NCBI GenBank assembly: GCA_016490735.1
Contig: JAEMWC010001421.1
Span: forward strand, 23,501-87,500
Reading direction: 5' to 3'
Length of the DNA stretch: 64,000 bases
Origin: Pachyseris speciosa
Taxonomy: Eukaryota > Cnidaria > Anthozoa > Scleractinia > Pachyseridae
The translations under genes and the position numbers were made by a program. The notes below the pieces were generated by a model. That model was not told the DNA's origin, did no database searches, and saw only the letters and a program-made list of their open reading frames with translations. Positions 25,105-35,814 of the stretch are shown in pieces. Each line of letters starts with the position of its first letter. The stretch's first letter is position 1.

Positions 25105-25560
25105 AATTTTTCCCAGAATATCCCCATACCATATAGGCCAGCATATTAGGATGTCACTTTACCAAATCCCCATAGCATTCCCATATCATATACCAGTGTG
25201 CATGAATGATTTTGGAATTGTATGGATTACTGCCACATACGTAGCATTCCCATCGCAAAGGGTCAGAGATCATATGGTATTGGTATGGGGCTGAGCCATA
25301 CATGTATCATTCCCATACTAGATCCTATGGGGTATCTATGCTGCCAAATACATGCACATAGCAATCCCATAGTATAACACTCTCACAATAGAGCTATAAC
25401 TGAATGAAGACAGTGCCATGTATGGGTTTAATAGGGAAAGCAATAGCCCATGCCAAATCCATGTATTATCCATTGAGGGCACATATATTATGCCATAATT
25501 ATCATCTCCATACTTGGGTCATAGGGTTGTACGCTGTATATGGCCCATATCAACAGGTTT
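25105..25560. repeat. CCCATAC/CATATG-rich degenerate repeats
   Basis: The subterminal part of element Y is crowded with words such as CCCATACC, CCCATAG and CATATGG in both orientations. The other end (22190-22330) has the same word set. This looks like clustered subterminal motifs of a DNA transposon, of the sort a transposase might bind. Confidence 0.5.
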
Positions 25561-25572
25561 GGTAAGGGCAAC

Positions 25573-25612
25573 CAGAATTTCTGGGAATTTGTGGTAAATG
25601 GCATAACAACCT
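25573..25612. mobile_element. Element Z, right part
   Basis: The stretch CTGGGAATTTGTGGTAAATG up to ACAACC matches the end of the intact Z copy (61263 region, GGTTGTTTACC on the opposite strand). It completes the Z fragment at 21890-22186. Confidence 0.7.
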
Positions 25613-26140
25613 TAGCTCCATCATTTTGGTGTCCCTATGTATATTTGACAGGTTAAACTGCAACGCCATTACGAAACGGTTAAACTGTTATTATACACCT
25701 AAGGTTGGGTTACCTGTGGTACTGTAAATTATCACAAGGCAGAAGCCATATTTGTTTTTGACAAAGGTAAGAGTTACCAAGTTGGCACCTGGTTTGTTGG
25801 AGATTTCATGACGGGAAAGTGGAACAAGAAAGTTAATACTTAGATATTTAGAACAAGATGAAAACCAGAAAGTTACACTTTGCGAAATATTTCCTTCTTG
25901 AACTAAGATGAAAACCACTTGGGCGAGTGATCGTTGACTTGTATTCACTCGGCGGATTTTACTATGGCATGGGCAAGCGGGCTAGTGCTAATTCCAGCCC
26001 TGAGCATACCTTGTATAAAACATCAGAGTCTCTATGTACAAACAGCCTTCAAGTAACTAGTTTACAGCAAATTTTAGAGGCCATTAGATCTCGAATTCCA
26101 GATGAATTATAAAACCGTGTTAAATGCATTCATTACTAAC

Positions 26141-26451
26141 CTTATCCACACCGTTCTCTTTGTAAGTCATCCAAGTTGTACTGTTCAGTGATAAAAGCAG
26201 CTTGTACTTTGTTGTCCATTGATCAGCTTGTGGATTTCCTTGAGTCGCTACAGCGCAGATGAAGAACACGTACTGCAGGTGAATTTGTAAGAAGTCTTTG
26301 GGGTTACTGTTACTTCTGGGTAACCACGCGCCATGGCGATACATAAGTCGACCTTCATAAGGTGCATTGCCAGCCCTTGATGATGAGGCTGTGAAGCTGC
26401 TCCTTGATATCTCATGCCTACTGTCCACACCGATTGCTTGAATCTGACAAG
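26141..26451 (-). CDS. Exon: N-terminal part of F5/8 type C (discoidin) domain
   Basis: This 311-nt minus-strand exon has an acceptor above 26451 (pyrimidine run, GTTTCAG) and a donor below 26141 (GATAAG/GTTAGT). It encodes about 103 residues: a cysteine at the start (CQIQAIGV), then AWLPRSNSNPKDFLQIHL, the ICAVATQG core strand, and TKYKLLLSLNSTTWMTY. These are typical discoidin landmarks (W..S...FLQIDL, VATQG, Y.L..S.D...W). It is open throughout. It joins in phase 0 to 5752-5899 to complete the domain, and is the same kind of exon as 63774-64000. Confidence 0.8.
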
Positions 26452-27407
26452 CTGAAACAGTTTTTTTTTTGCATTAAAAAGCGGTATGTTTACTTAATTA
26501 TATGAAGTTACTTTCCTTTTCCTCTAAGTTGCATTTACATTATTCAGGTTATTAAAAAATGAAATTATAGACCTGGTATGAAAAGGAGTCGAGTTATTGA
26601 ATAAAAACTTCACATGATACAGCTGGCAAAATAGATTGTCTGACTGTGAATCTGTCAGATGATTGTGAGAACTTCAGTATGTATATTATCTTTCACTTCT
26701 CAGAATATATGACCCATTGTTCTGTTATGCATATAACATCAAGATAAATGCAACCTTGATCAGTTGTCAAGACAAGCAATGGCCGAAGTTATACTGGATA
26801 AAATTTATCCGTCTGAGACGAGCTCTAAATTAATACAGAATAAAATCATATCAATTGGGTGCCTCAAGTCTGCTTTTGGACTTATTGTCTGACTCAATGA
26901 GTTACAACCCATCCTGTCAGGGTGTTGATAAAACCAGGAACAAACAACATTTCGGAACACTCCGCTGGAACATAGAATACAAAAATAATTAAAAAGCATC
27001 TTCAGAACAAAAATTGAAATGGCACAAAAGTAAATGATACTTTAAGTTAATAACAGACCTTTTGGCAGAATTAAAAGAATTGAAGAAGACGAAAAATCTC
27101 TTCCAGGAGGAGGTGTGTGACAGAAATAGAGCATTGATTTGGGACTTACTTAAATGGTTTCATACAATTCAGTCGGTGCACAGTGAGGGATGGACGGTTG
27201 AATATCAAGGTGGGTTATTATTCGAAGAAATACTGAATGCACCCGTGCAAAAAAAGAGGCCAGCCTAGCCTGGGCGACACCAGCGACTGGCCATTTTGAC
27301 CTTCAGCTGTTTGGGGGGCTGCCCTTACTGGAGCAAGCTCAGTGAACTAGGGACAGTTACTGGCCAAAACCCTTGGGTTAGAAATGAAATCACACATTTA
27401 ACCTAAG

Positions 27408-27760
27408 TCACAACAATTGTACTTTTAATTGCAAAAGTGCTTCTAACAAGTTCACTTGATTTGAAACAATCCTTAAGTGCTGACCAGCAATTCTGGGAAC
27501 CGGTTTAAGCCAATCTTCTAAAGCGCTACAAGGACTCTCAAGGTTTTGGTTTAGTCGAAGGATGTCAAAGAATGGTTCAAAGTGTGTGAACTCCAAGGGA
27601 ACACTCTTTGTATGGAAAAGGTCTACAAATTTCTTACACTGTACACTGTATCTCCATCGACTGCCATTTTTTGAATAAATTCCACGCAAAGTTTATTATT
27701 AATGTCAGTGATGCTCAAATGATCAGTCAATAATTTAACTTCATTGCCAGAACCTTGTTG
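27408..27760 (-). pseudogene. Coding relic of element Y, family unknown
   Basis: The minus-strand frame encodes VDLFHTKSVPLEF, then FFDILRLNQNLESP, ALEDWLKPVPRIAG and NLLEALLQLKVQLL. Copy 1 of Y has the same peptide in part (VDLFQTKSVPLDF, about 23420-23490), so the frame is conserved between copies. That points to a real transposon protein, probably the C-terminal half of a transposase. I do not recognise the family and see no catalytic motif. Confidence 0.5.
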
Positions 27761-27845
27761 CAATCGAAAGATCTGATTCAAAGAAAACGATTCCTTCCAG
27801 TTCGACAGTGATCAACAAACGATTCAGGAATTCTGACTTCGAATA

Positions 27846-28861
27846 CCGGTCAACTCGCCTACGACCAAACTCGCCTACGACTTGGCAGCTCGCCTACACT
27901 TAAGTAATGTATGTCTTTTATAACTTTAAGTTATCATTTTGTGAACAGTGTTTGCGACTATAGCACAGTCCTCAGGGCTGCCCAGTCAGCCCTTTTTCAT
28001 AGTCCACAGTCACCTGTTACACTGCAGTGGTCGCGCCGGGAAGTAAATTTATTTTTTTCGCTCTTAGAACCTGAACCTTGTATTGTTTTTAACTCAGTGA
28101 TACCAGTGTGCAGTAAAAGCCTGATTCTTGCTTAAACAATTTTTGTTTTAAGAGTATTTTCAATGATTTCAATTCATCGAATCATTACGTAAATAAACAA
28201 GGCTGCACGCGTCTCTTCAAACTTTTATTTCTGTCTCAATCTTCTGCTGTCGTTTTACACGCAAGCTTTTTTTGAGGCGTTCTTTTTCACTACATATAAA
28301 AAATTTCACCTTCTTCAATTCATCGAATCATTACGGATCATTACGTAAATAAACAAGAATCGAACTCGCCGGATATATTAACCTTTTAGTAAACAAACTA
28401 GCCTATGTAGGCGAGTTCACCTTAAAGGAGCACTGTCACCCGGATTTTTGCTGTTTTAGGTTCAATTCTACCAAAATTACTGCCTTTTACCTGTTATCGT
28501 GCAAAAAATGCTCCTACAGAATCAGCAAGATGAATTCCAATGAAATTTTAGCAGGAAGAGTTAACCATAATAATTTTTTGGTGATTTTTCAATGCATAGC
28601 TTGAAATTTTGAAAAAACTGGCAAGTTTTTTCAAATTTCAATCCATTTCCATCCTCGTCATCTCACATGGAATACAGAAGTTTATGGTGTCAATGCAGTA
28701 CTACAGTCTTTGGCAGCAAAACTAGACCATTATTTTAAGGTTTCCACTGATGCATTGGCAGTTTTAAGCTTTTCAAAGTGATGGTACAATAGCGTGACAC
28801 TGCCCCTTTAAGTCGTAGGCGACTTGGCGTAGGCGAGTTTGGTCGTAGGCGAGTTGACCGG
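27846..28861. mobile_element. 1-kb TIR element, CCGGTCAACTCGCC ends
   Basis: Both ends start CCGGTCAACTCGCCTACGAC followed by CAAACTCGCCTACG, perfect over 34 bp. Further GTAGGCGAGTT words occur internally (near 28407). It is inserted in Y copy 2 and is itself split by a TTAA-flanked MITE (28422-28811). It has no recognisable protein. Confidence 0.85.
28422..28811. mobile_element. 390-bp TTAA-flanked MITE
   Basis: It starts TTAAAGGAGCACTGTCACC and ends GTGACACTGCCCCTTTAA, inverted repeats with TTAA at both limits as in piggyBac-type insertion. It is nested in the CCGGTCAAC element and is therefore younger than it. Confidence 0.75.
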
Positions 28862-30369
28862 ATTCCCTGACTTCTAGCTAGTCCCTCAAATCAAACGCAA
28901 ATGACCATATGCTTATCATACCTTCTCAATTCTAGAACGTTAGCACTTCAGAACTAAAGAACGATGAGGGAAAGATACAAAAAAGAAGATAAAGAATTGG
29001 AGATTAAAAGTTCGAACGTCTGACGAGCGATGATGAGTGGAGAAATATCTGTAATCCAAACAATCCATTTCAACATCTAACCTTTCTCTCCAGACAGCCT
29101 GGGACATTTTGTGGCTTTTGAACTAGATGTCTGCCGTTTTCTTCACCTCAAGTGATGTGTCTGTTCAAACCCACGCGGAAGAAGATAAAATCAAGTCGAG
29201 TTGCGCATGAGTTCATGACCTCGCGGTCCTCCTGGGAACTAGCTTGTTCAAATTCAACATGGCGGACTGAAGTGCGATCTGGATTAATTGGGAAAACAAG
29301 AGGTTTCTTGAAGACACACACGGCTTATATAAGTACTCAGAGGCGAGAGGAAACATTTTTGTGTGGTTTTATCAACTTAAAAGTGGTCCAAGTGAAAGAA
29401 AAACTACTGCAACAGTCAAATCCGAAAATGAACAAAAATCACTTCGCTTTGTCACTTCATCAAACTTGCGTCTTTGGAAATTAAACAAAATGGTGTATGG
29501 AGGAACTTTTCAGGGAGCAACCATTTACAACAGGATCAGCCAACAAACTGTGTAAGTTTCTTGTTTGCCAGTGGAAGCAGTGGATGAACTATTATTTGCT
29601 CGAAGCGCTACGAATCGAACATTTAGTGAGTGTTTTAAATAAGACGGTGACCTCTCACGCGAAAACGTACACTAAGGGCTGTTCGTTTGCACGGCAAAAC
29701 GCACGGCTAGTGAACGAATGACAAACGGATGGCCAAACCGGTTGACACGGTTATGATGAACGGCTGAACGGCTGTGGTAAAATTTTTAACGGCTCAAATG
29801 AATGGCTAAACGGCTGTAGAAAAATTTTGAACGACTCAAGTGAACGGCTCAACGATCAAACAATCATTATTTTTCATCCAACATCATGTTTGTCAAACAT
29901 AAACGTCGTTGCGTAGCTAAAACAGACAAACAATGTTTCACCAAACGCGGATTTCGACGTTATGTAGTTTATTTGGTTGCTTTTTACCGGCTTTGCACTC
30001 TTTGTTGGTTGGGGTGGCTAAGCTATTGATCAATTTTGTTGACAACGTGAAAAATGTAATCATCAAAATCAGACATGGCAAACCATTTCAATGCAAAGTG
30101 GAGAGAGGCGGCTAAACCATCATTTAGCCAGGGCATTAACGGAGAACAGATACATAAAATAATTATTTTTCGAATGGATCACTGAGAACGGTTAAATGGG
30201 TAAAGACAATAATAATTATTTTGAATCGACAATCGAATTGCTTTTACACAAAGCTACGAAAAACCACCATTCAACATTGAGTTGATGTTTTAAAACTCAC
30301 AACGTTTTAAAGCTCAAAAATGAAACATCACTACGCATATTTCTCGTTAATGTCTACCAGTAACAAAGG

Positions 30370-30815
30370 TAATAATAATAATAATAATGCAATACATTTA
30401 TATAGCGTCTTTTCCCTATGCTCCAAAAACGCTTTAGAGGTGACAAATTAAAATTATCATATACAATATAATCGTTAAATTCCCATCATTATTACCATTA
30501 CCTACTAGTACTACTCGTTAAAAATCATTGTCCGCCATAAGCCTGTAAAAATAAATGTCTCTTAAGTTTCTGTTTAAAAGTTTCCACCGATTACGAATCT
30601 TTTATTGACAGTGGAAGATCATTCCAAAGTACTAATGAAGCCAACACAAAAGACCGGCCACCATATGAGTTAAGATTGAACACAGGTTTCGTTAAAAGAT
30701 TTTCGGTAGAAGAGCGCAGTGATCTTGAAGGTTTATAGGGTATAAGAAGGTCAGTTATATAATTTGGAGCTTGCTTGTTAAGTGCTTTAAATGTGATTAG
30801 AAGAATTTACTAGGT
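30370..30815 (-). pseudogene. CR1-like LINE C-terminal fragment with (ATT)n tail
   Basis: On the minus strand it encodes FKALNKQAPNYITDLLIPY, then SLRSS, LLTKPVFNLNSYGGRSF and LWNDLPLSIK, the usual end of CR1-type ORF2. It is broken by stops. The 3' end has the CR1-like AAGCGTTTTTGGAGCATAGG and ATATAAATGTATTG, and closes in ATT repeats at 30371-30389. Confidence 0.85.
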
Positions 30816-31328
30816 ACAGGGAACTACCTTCATTTTAGGACGACGAAACCATCTCTTTGTGTTAATAAGAACGGCGAGCGGTGTTTATACTTACCGCATA
30901 ACATTCGCAATAAGCTAATTTGCATACGCAACGCAGTGTTTGATATTTGCAAACGGTAGCGCAATGCTCAGTTCGAATCAAATAAACAAAGGTCTTATTG
31001 AACCACACTATCTCTGCAATATGTTTGCGCCGAGAATTTCGAATTATGATCTTTGTGACGCCAATAGACTGCGAGCAGTAGCCATTCCTTTCTGCATCCT
31101 TTTCTCTTTGTATCACCTTCAGAATTTCCCGTAGACTTGCCACAAAGCGACCTCTCGAGTCTTACAACACAAAAGCGAAGTGGAGCAAGCTGTCTTGGCT
31201 GTGAAGCGGCTGAGCGAGCAACGAAGTCGCGAGATTTCCGAATGTAATTTCCCGTTGCACAGACAACAGTTAATTTCGATTGGCTAATCAGACAATGCAC
31301 GCTGTCAGGAGAAATCGTTTACAACCTG

Positions 31329-31655
31329 TTGACAGACAAAACAGAGCAGACAGTAATTTGGGATTTTCGATTCTGTAGAAGAATGTTTGATGCAAAGGAT
31401 GCAAGCGCGTTCTGTTCTATTTTGGTTGTAACACCATTGAAAAGCATAATCGACGAACGGGTCAAATCAAATGACTTTGGTCTGAAGGCGGTTGCTTTCA
31501 GTAACAGTGTATTGAAGGACGTAGCAAACCATAAATACCAAGTAATTTATGCATCAAAACCGGATTTGTCCGAAGAATTCACTGACCTGCTAAAAGACAA
31601 TTCTTCAGAATTGCAAAGGAATCTATGGTTAATAGTGGTCTCTTTGGAAAGCTAG
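31329..31655 (+). pseudogene. RecQ-like DNA helicase fragment
   Basis: The open frame of 108 codons contains SILVVTPLKSIIDERVKS, which matches helicase motif Ia of RecQ (VVSPLISLMKDQV). Then come GLKAVAFSN, YQVIYASKPDLSEEF and LWLIVV, the approach to the DExH box, which is where the similarity ends (the DES triplet is lost). Only about a quarter of a helicase core is present: the Walker A motif is not visible upstream and everything after motif II is gone. It could be a captured exon or the relic of a protein once carried by the surrounding element. Confidence 0.6.
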
Positions 31656-31950
31656 AGAACTCTAGTTTTGGATTTTCTAATTGCCGCTCACGAAATAGTT
31701 TCAAGAATTTTCCATCAATGTATGAAATAGCGCTATTGTCTTGTCCTTGTGTTGCCGAAATGATAACTCGCGTTCTACGTGTATTTGTATTCTTGGAATA
31801 ATTTTGGTCTTGTTGGGAAGGAAAAAGACAAATAGTAAGCAGAAAAATTCGAAGAGTATATTAAGTAATAAAGAACTTCAAGAATAGCCGCCTTGCAAAG
31901 GATTTTAGCGATTGTAGATTCTTGGTAGACTTGGGAAGCCAAGTGCAATA

Positions 31951-32360
31951 CATCTACATGTACATGATTTCAGCACTCGGCAAAGTCCCATTGACTTATG
32001 GCTGTTATATGTATGGCCTCATGCACCTATAAGCCTTTTTGGGACATCACGCCAAGTCGGCCACTTGCTGAATGGAACAGGTCAGCACTAGGGGTGGTCA
32101 CAGCCAGAGCTTTGTTACATCCCTAGTGGCTCTTTTACGTCCCACGGAATCAGAGAATTATGAAGAGTTGTGAGACGGGGCCTACAGTTCCTCGTCCTTA
32201 TCCAAGAAGACTAGAAAGTCTAACCATTTGTAGATGTCATTACAAAGGCAGCACTTTCTCCTCAATTATTTAAAGGCCCTGAGTGTTGGTCCGGCCGAGG
32301 TTTTAAACCCGCGACCTCCCGCACGGTAGTCTGGTGCTCTACCACTTAGCTAACCAGTCG
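31951..32360 (-). mobile_element. SINE family S, minus orientation
   Basis: The tRNA-like head lies at the right end (box B near GGTTTAAAACC complement at 32300-32312, box A near 32340-32352) and the body GCCCCGTCTCACAACTCTTC lies left of it. It is flanked by GCAATA at 31945-31950 and 32361-32366. The matching empty site is present in unit 2 at about 33368. Confidence 0.85.
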
Positions 32361-32766
32361 GCAATAATTATGCGAAATTTTTGTGCATGAAATTCGACCT
32401 CACAATAGCGATTGACATGCTTTTATCGGATAACATCTTTGTTTGACTAAACTTTGGTAATATGCGGCTGGATTTGTAGCCGTTTGAAAGGTTGTATAAT
32501 CTATTATTTGCGTTGAACGGGTACCCGGACTTATGTTCATACGACTGAGTATCTTTTCCAAACTGATGAACAGCGGGTGAAAATTGTACAATGACAACTG
32601 CACAATTCGAAATTATTTTCAGCAGCAATAATTCGCAGACTCATTTTGTCTGATGTTTAAGCCACCCGAACGTTATGCTTAGCAAACATGATGTTAGACG
32701 ATCACGAATTCATGTTCATTAGCGTTCCAAAATACTGTTTCCATCATTTTTCTGAAATCACGAAGG

Positions 32767-33210
32767 GACCGACCAGTTAGCGCAGTGGTAGAGCACCGGA
32801 CTACCATGCGGGAGGTCGCGGGTTCAAACCCCGGCCGGACCAACACGGTCTTTAAATAATTGAGGAGAAAGTGCTGCCTTTGTAATGACATCTACAAACG
32901 GTTAGACTTTCTAGTCTTCTCGGATAAGAACGATAAACCGTAGGCCCCGTCTCACAACTCTTCATAATTCTCTGATTCTGTGGGATGTTAAAGAACCACT
33001 AGGGACGTAAGAAAACTCTGGCAGTGACCACCCCTAGTGTCTGTCTTAATTTGATATTGACATTACGGGGGCACTTATAACTCAATTTCATTAATAACTG
33101 TAAACTGCGTGATAAGCAGTCTGGCAAGTCCCCCGGCCAGTGTTGTAATGCGCATTTGAATATTGAATAGAAAATGCGCAATATAAATATGATATATATT
33201 ATTATTATTA

Positions 33211-33247
<37 letters not shown>
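32767..33247 (+). mobile_element. SINE family S, plus orientation, long (ATT)n tail
   Basis: It begins with a tRNA-like head: box A TAGCGCAGTGGTA (32778-32790) and box B GGTTCAAACCC (32821-32831). The shared body follows, and the 3' segment ends in GCGCAATATAAATATG and ATT repeats (33199-33247). The tail resembles CR1-type LINE ends, which would explain mobilisation by that machinery. It faces the copy at 31951-32360, so the two form an inverted pair 400 bp apart. Confidence 0.85.
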
Positions 33248-33249
<2 letters not shown>

Positions 33250-34630
33250 AAACAAACAGTTATCGCAAAAATTCGAAGCATATATTAAGTAATAACGAAC
33301 TTCAAGAATAGCCACCTTGCAAAGGATTTTAGCGATGGTAGATTCTTGGTAGACTTGGGCAGCCAAGTGCAATAATTATGCGAAATTTTTGTGTGTGAAA
33401 TTTGACTTCATAATAGCGATTGACATGCTTTTATCGGATAACATCTTCATTTTGATGAGACTTTGGTAATATGCGGCTGGATTCGTAGCCATTTGAAAGG
33501 TTGTATAATCTTTTATTGCTTTGAATGGGTCACCAGAATAATGTTTATACAACTGAGTGTCTTTTCTGAACTACTGAACAGCGGTTGAAATTGCACAATG
33601 ACAACCGCACAAAGTTGAAATCGACCGACTTTGTCTGAAGTTTGTGTTTAGTAAACATACACGTTTGTTAGCGTTCTGAAAGATTGCATCGCTTCATTTT
33701 TCTGAAGTCACCAAGGAAAAAACAAACAGTAAGCACGAAAACTCGAGGAGTATATTTTAACGGGTAACCAGACTTGTTTATGCGACTGAGTGTCTTTTCT
33801 GAACTGATGAACAGCGGGTGAGAATGTTTCTGAACAGATAACCCTAGCTGTGCAAACGGTCGAACTACCAATAATTATTACTTTCTGAACGGTTTAATAA
33901 CAGGCTGAAGTTTTATTTTGTTTATTTTTTCTTTTTAACGGATAACACAACCCGTGCGCACGGCTGCAATTTTTTTGAACGGATAAGACAAGCCGTGCGA
34001 ACAGCTGCAATGTTTTTTGACGGATAACACAAGCCGTGCAAACGGGTACAGATTTTATTGAATGGCTGATGAACGGCAAATGCATGGCAAAACGCCATGG
34101 GAACAGATAGCCGTTAGTGTCATTTTCGCATGAGAGGTCACACTCTGTCTTATTATGTGAGCTGCACAAAAAGGTTGCAGTGCAAATAAATGCTCTGATA
34201 TCTACAAAACCAGTTTATTTCTTTTCTCTAAAGTATTTTAAATGACTGTCCTCAACATTCTTTTATGACTTGGAATCTTTCAAACAATGCAGTAAAGTAT
34301 ATTTATTTTTTGTATACCTAGTGGCTTGCCTAGCTAATCCTAAGTAAGCTTATATGTGTATTTTCTACCAACCTTGCCTGAAAGGGAACAAACAAAGGCA
34401 CCCTGTCAATGTTTTATGAAGACTCGGTTAAGCTGAAAAAATTTCAATCTGAACAAATCAAGCATTCAGTAGTTAACACTTTCGAAGGAAAACTTGAGGT
34501 TGAATTCAGACATCAAATGCTTCTCCAGCAGATGTTTTACACATGACATAATTATGTGCATGCTTTTGCTGTTGGAAACTCTTTGCTCTCAGAATATTAG
34601 CATTTACCTGATGGACACAAAAGACGAAAA

Positions 34631-35814
34631 CACACCATGTAGAAAATGCAGTACCGCTCAAGAGTAAGTTGACAGTCTCGACTCGAAACTTGATCCTCGA
34701 TCCTTGAAGTTATCGAGAATTGAGTATCAAGGCTTGAGTATCGAGTTGCCAGACACTTGAACAATTTTTCGAGGATCTCAAAAACAGATTTCGAGGAAAC
34801 GATTAACTTCTCCCACTTCAATCAATAAAAGAGAACAAAACCGATTACCCTTAGCTCTCGCATGCAGTCTCTTCAAAAGTGGAACAACGTGTAAAACGCA
34901 ATCCAAATCAGTCAAAAAATTTATTAAATCTTCCGCATTGTGTGACACATCCATTAGAAAAAAGCTGAATTCTTTTCAATCAAACTCCAAAATCAATGTA
35001 CATGTAAGGCAACTAAACTGCAAGATTGCAGCTTTTCGATAGCAATCGGTAAGAAACCGGGGAAATTTGAGCGTGGTCGCTTGACAGCGGCTGCGACCGT
35101 TCACATGAAAAATTTGCATAAACATCATCTAGAGAAGGTCTCGGTTTCTTCACGTCAAGAATTTCACAGTTCCTAGTTACTAATAAGGATAAAAAAAATT
35201 ATGAAGAAATTGCATGAGACCCCCTCTCCACAGTCTTTCCTCGTCTTCCTGTTCGCTGTAACATGTTTCGTTATCGCAATAACCAGCTTTGCTGATCAGC
35301 ACAATCTGAACACCTGGAACAGGCTTCCCCCTTAGTTGAAAATCCAGCATATGCTGACTTAGGTTGGTCAGGGCCAGCTGAGGCCAGTGAAAACTCTCTT
35401 GACAACTCATATTAGCTGGCCAAGTAAAGGCAGGGCCAGCCAAGGCCGGCAGAATTCTCCACAGACCCAAGTTTCACTGGCCTGGGCCAGCCAAGGCCAA
35501 GCATTGTTTCATCCATTTACTGGACCAGGCCAGCTAGGGCAGGCCAAGGCCACCAGCCCAGGCCGGCCCACGCAGGGCTTATTTTTGCACAGGCGATGAT
35601 CAGGGCTTGAGACTAACAGTAGCCACCTTAAGCCACAGATTGGTAAAAATTCCATTTTGGCTAGTGCATTTCGCACTTCACTAGTTATTTTGGCTGGTGA
35701 AATGTTCAAAGCACTGGAGGACAAGAGGGAAACCAAATGAAAATTAATTTCAAATGTATCACAAAAGAAAATGGAGTCTTGCAAGTGAACAGACGATGGA
35801 CTATTTTTTCATAC
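34631..35814. other. Non-coding stretch with short repeats
   Basis: No exon is supported. A segment at 34670-34750 is built of CTCGA/TCGAG words in both orientations, like a small fold-back. At 35371-35575 the word GGCCAGC and its complement recur many times, a degenerate minisatellite that creates false open frames on both strands. Confidence 0.5.

Larger units (their letters stand above)
22187..25572 (+). mobile_element. Element Y copy 1 (DNA transposon, decayed)
   Basis: The ends are inverted: CTTTACCAAAC on the left, GTTTGGTAAGG on the right, with matching words such as TATATGGCCCATAT further in. It sits inside element Z and is itself split by a 1,542-bp element (23521-25062). Segment 22560-23520 matches, inverted, the second copy at 27400-34630. 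A coding relic around 23390-23520 contains DLFQTKSVPLDF. I cannot assign the transposase family. Confidence 0.7.
31820..33835. repeat. Tandem repeat of about 0.5 kb, 2.3 units, split by two SINEs
   Basis: Unit 1 is 31820-31950 plus 32361-32766, unit 2 is 33248-33715 and unit 3 is partial at 33716-33835. Shared landmarks are AACTTCAAGAATAGCC, GCAAAGGATTTTAGCGAT, AATATGCGGCTGGATT and ACTGATGAACAGCGG. The SINEs sit only in or next to unit 1, so the tandem duplication came before them or spread from an empty unit. Confidence 0.8.
29637..34154. mobile_element. 4.5-kb TIR element carrying a helicase fragment
   Basis: The ends are inverted: AATAAGAC then GTGACCTCTCACGCGAAAA on the left, with the matching reverse complement at 34110-34154. 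Both subterminal regions are full of repeated AACGGCT and CGGATAACA words. It is inserted in Y copy 2: removing it restores the Y order across CACATAA/AACAGTCACTAAATG. It contains a CR1 tail, a RecQ-like helicase fragment, a tandem array and two SINEs. Confidence 0.75.
27400..34630 (-). mobile_element. Element Y copy 2, inverted and heavily interrupted
   Basis: Pieces at 34155-34630, 28862-29636 and 27400-27845, read on the minus strand, follow the order of Y copy 1 (22560-23520). Examples are GTTTCCAACAGCAAAAGCAT, CTTCCACTGGCAAACAAG and GAGCATCACTGACA. It is split by a 4.5-kb element (29637-34154) and a MITE (27846-28861). It has about 500 bp (28862-29380) that copy 1 lacks, so copy 1 looks like a deletion derivative. 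The outer ends were not located. Confidence 0.65.

Noticed and set aside
27062..27268. 68-codon plus-strand frame, Lys/Glu-rich start
   Set aside because: It could be an exon (ELKELKKTKNLFQEEV, then IWDLLKWF), but it is on the opposite strand to the host gene, has no recognised domain and no partner exons.
35387..35599. Open frames on both strands
   Set aside because: They arise from the GGCCAGC minisatellite.
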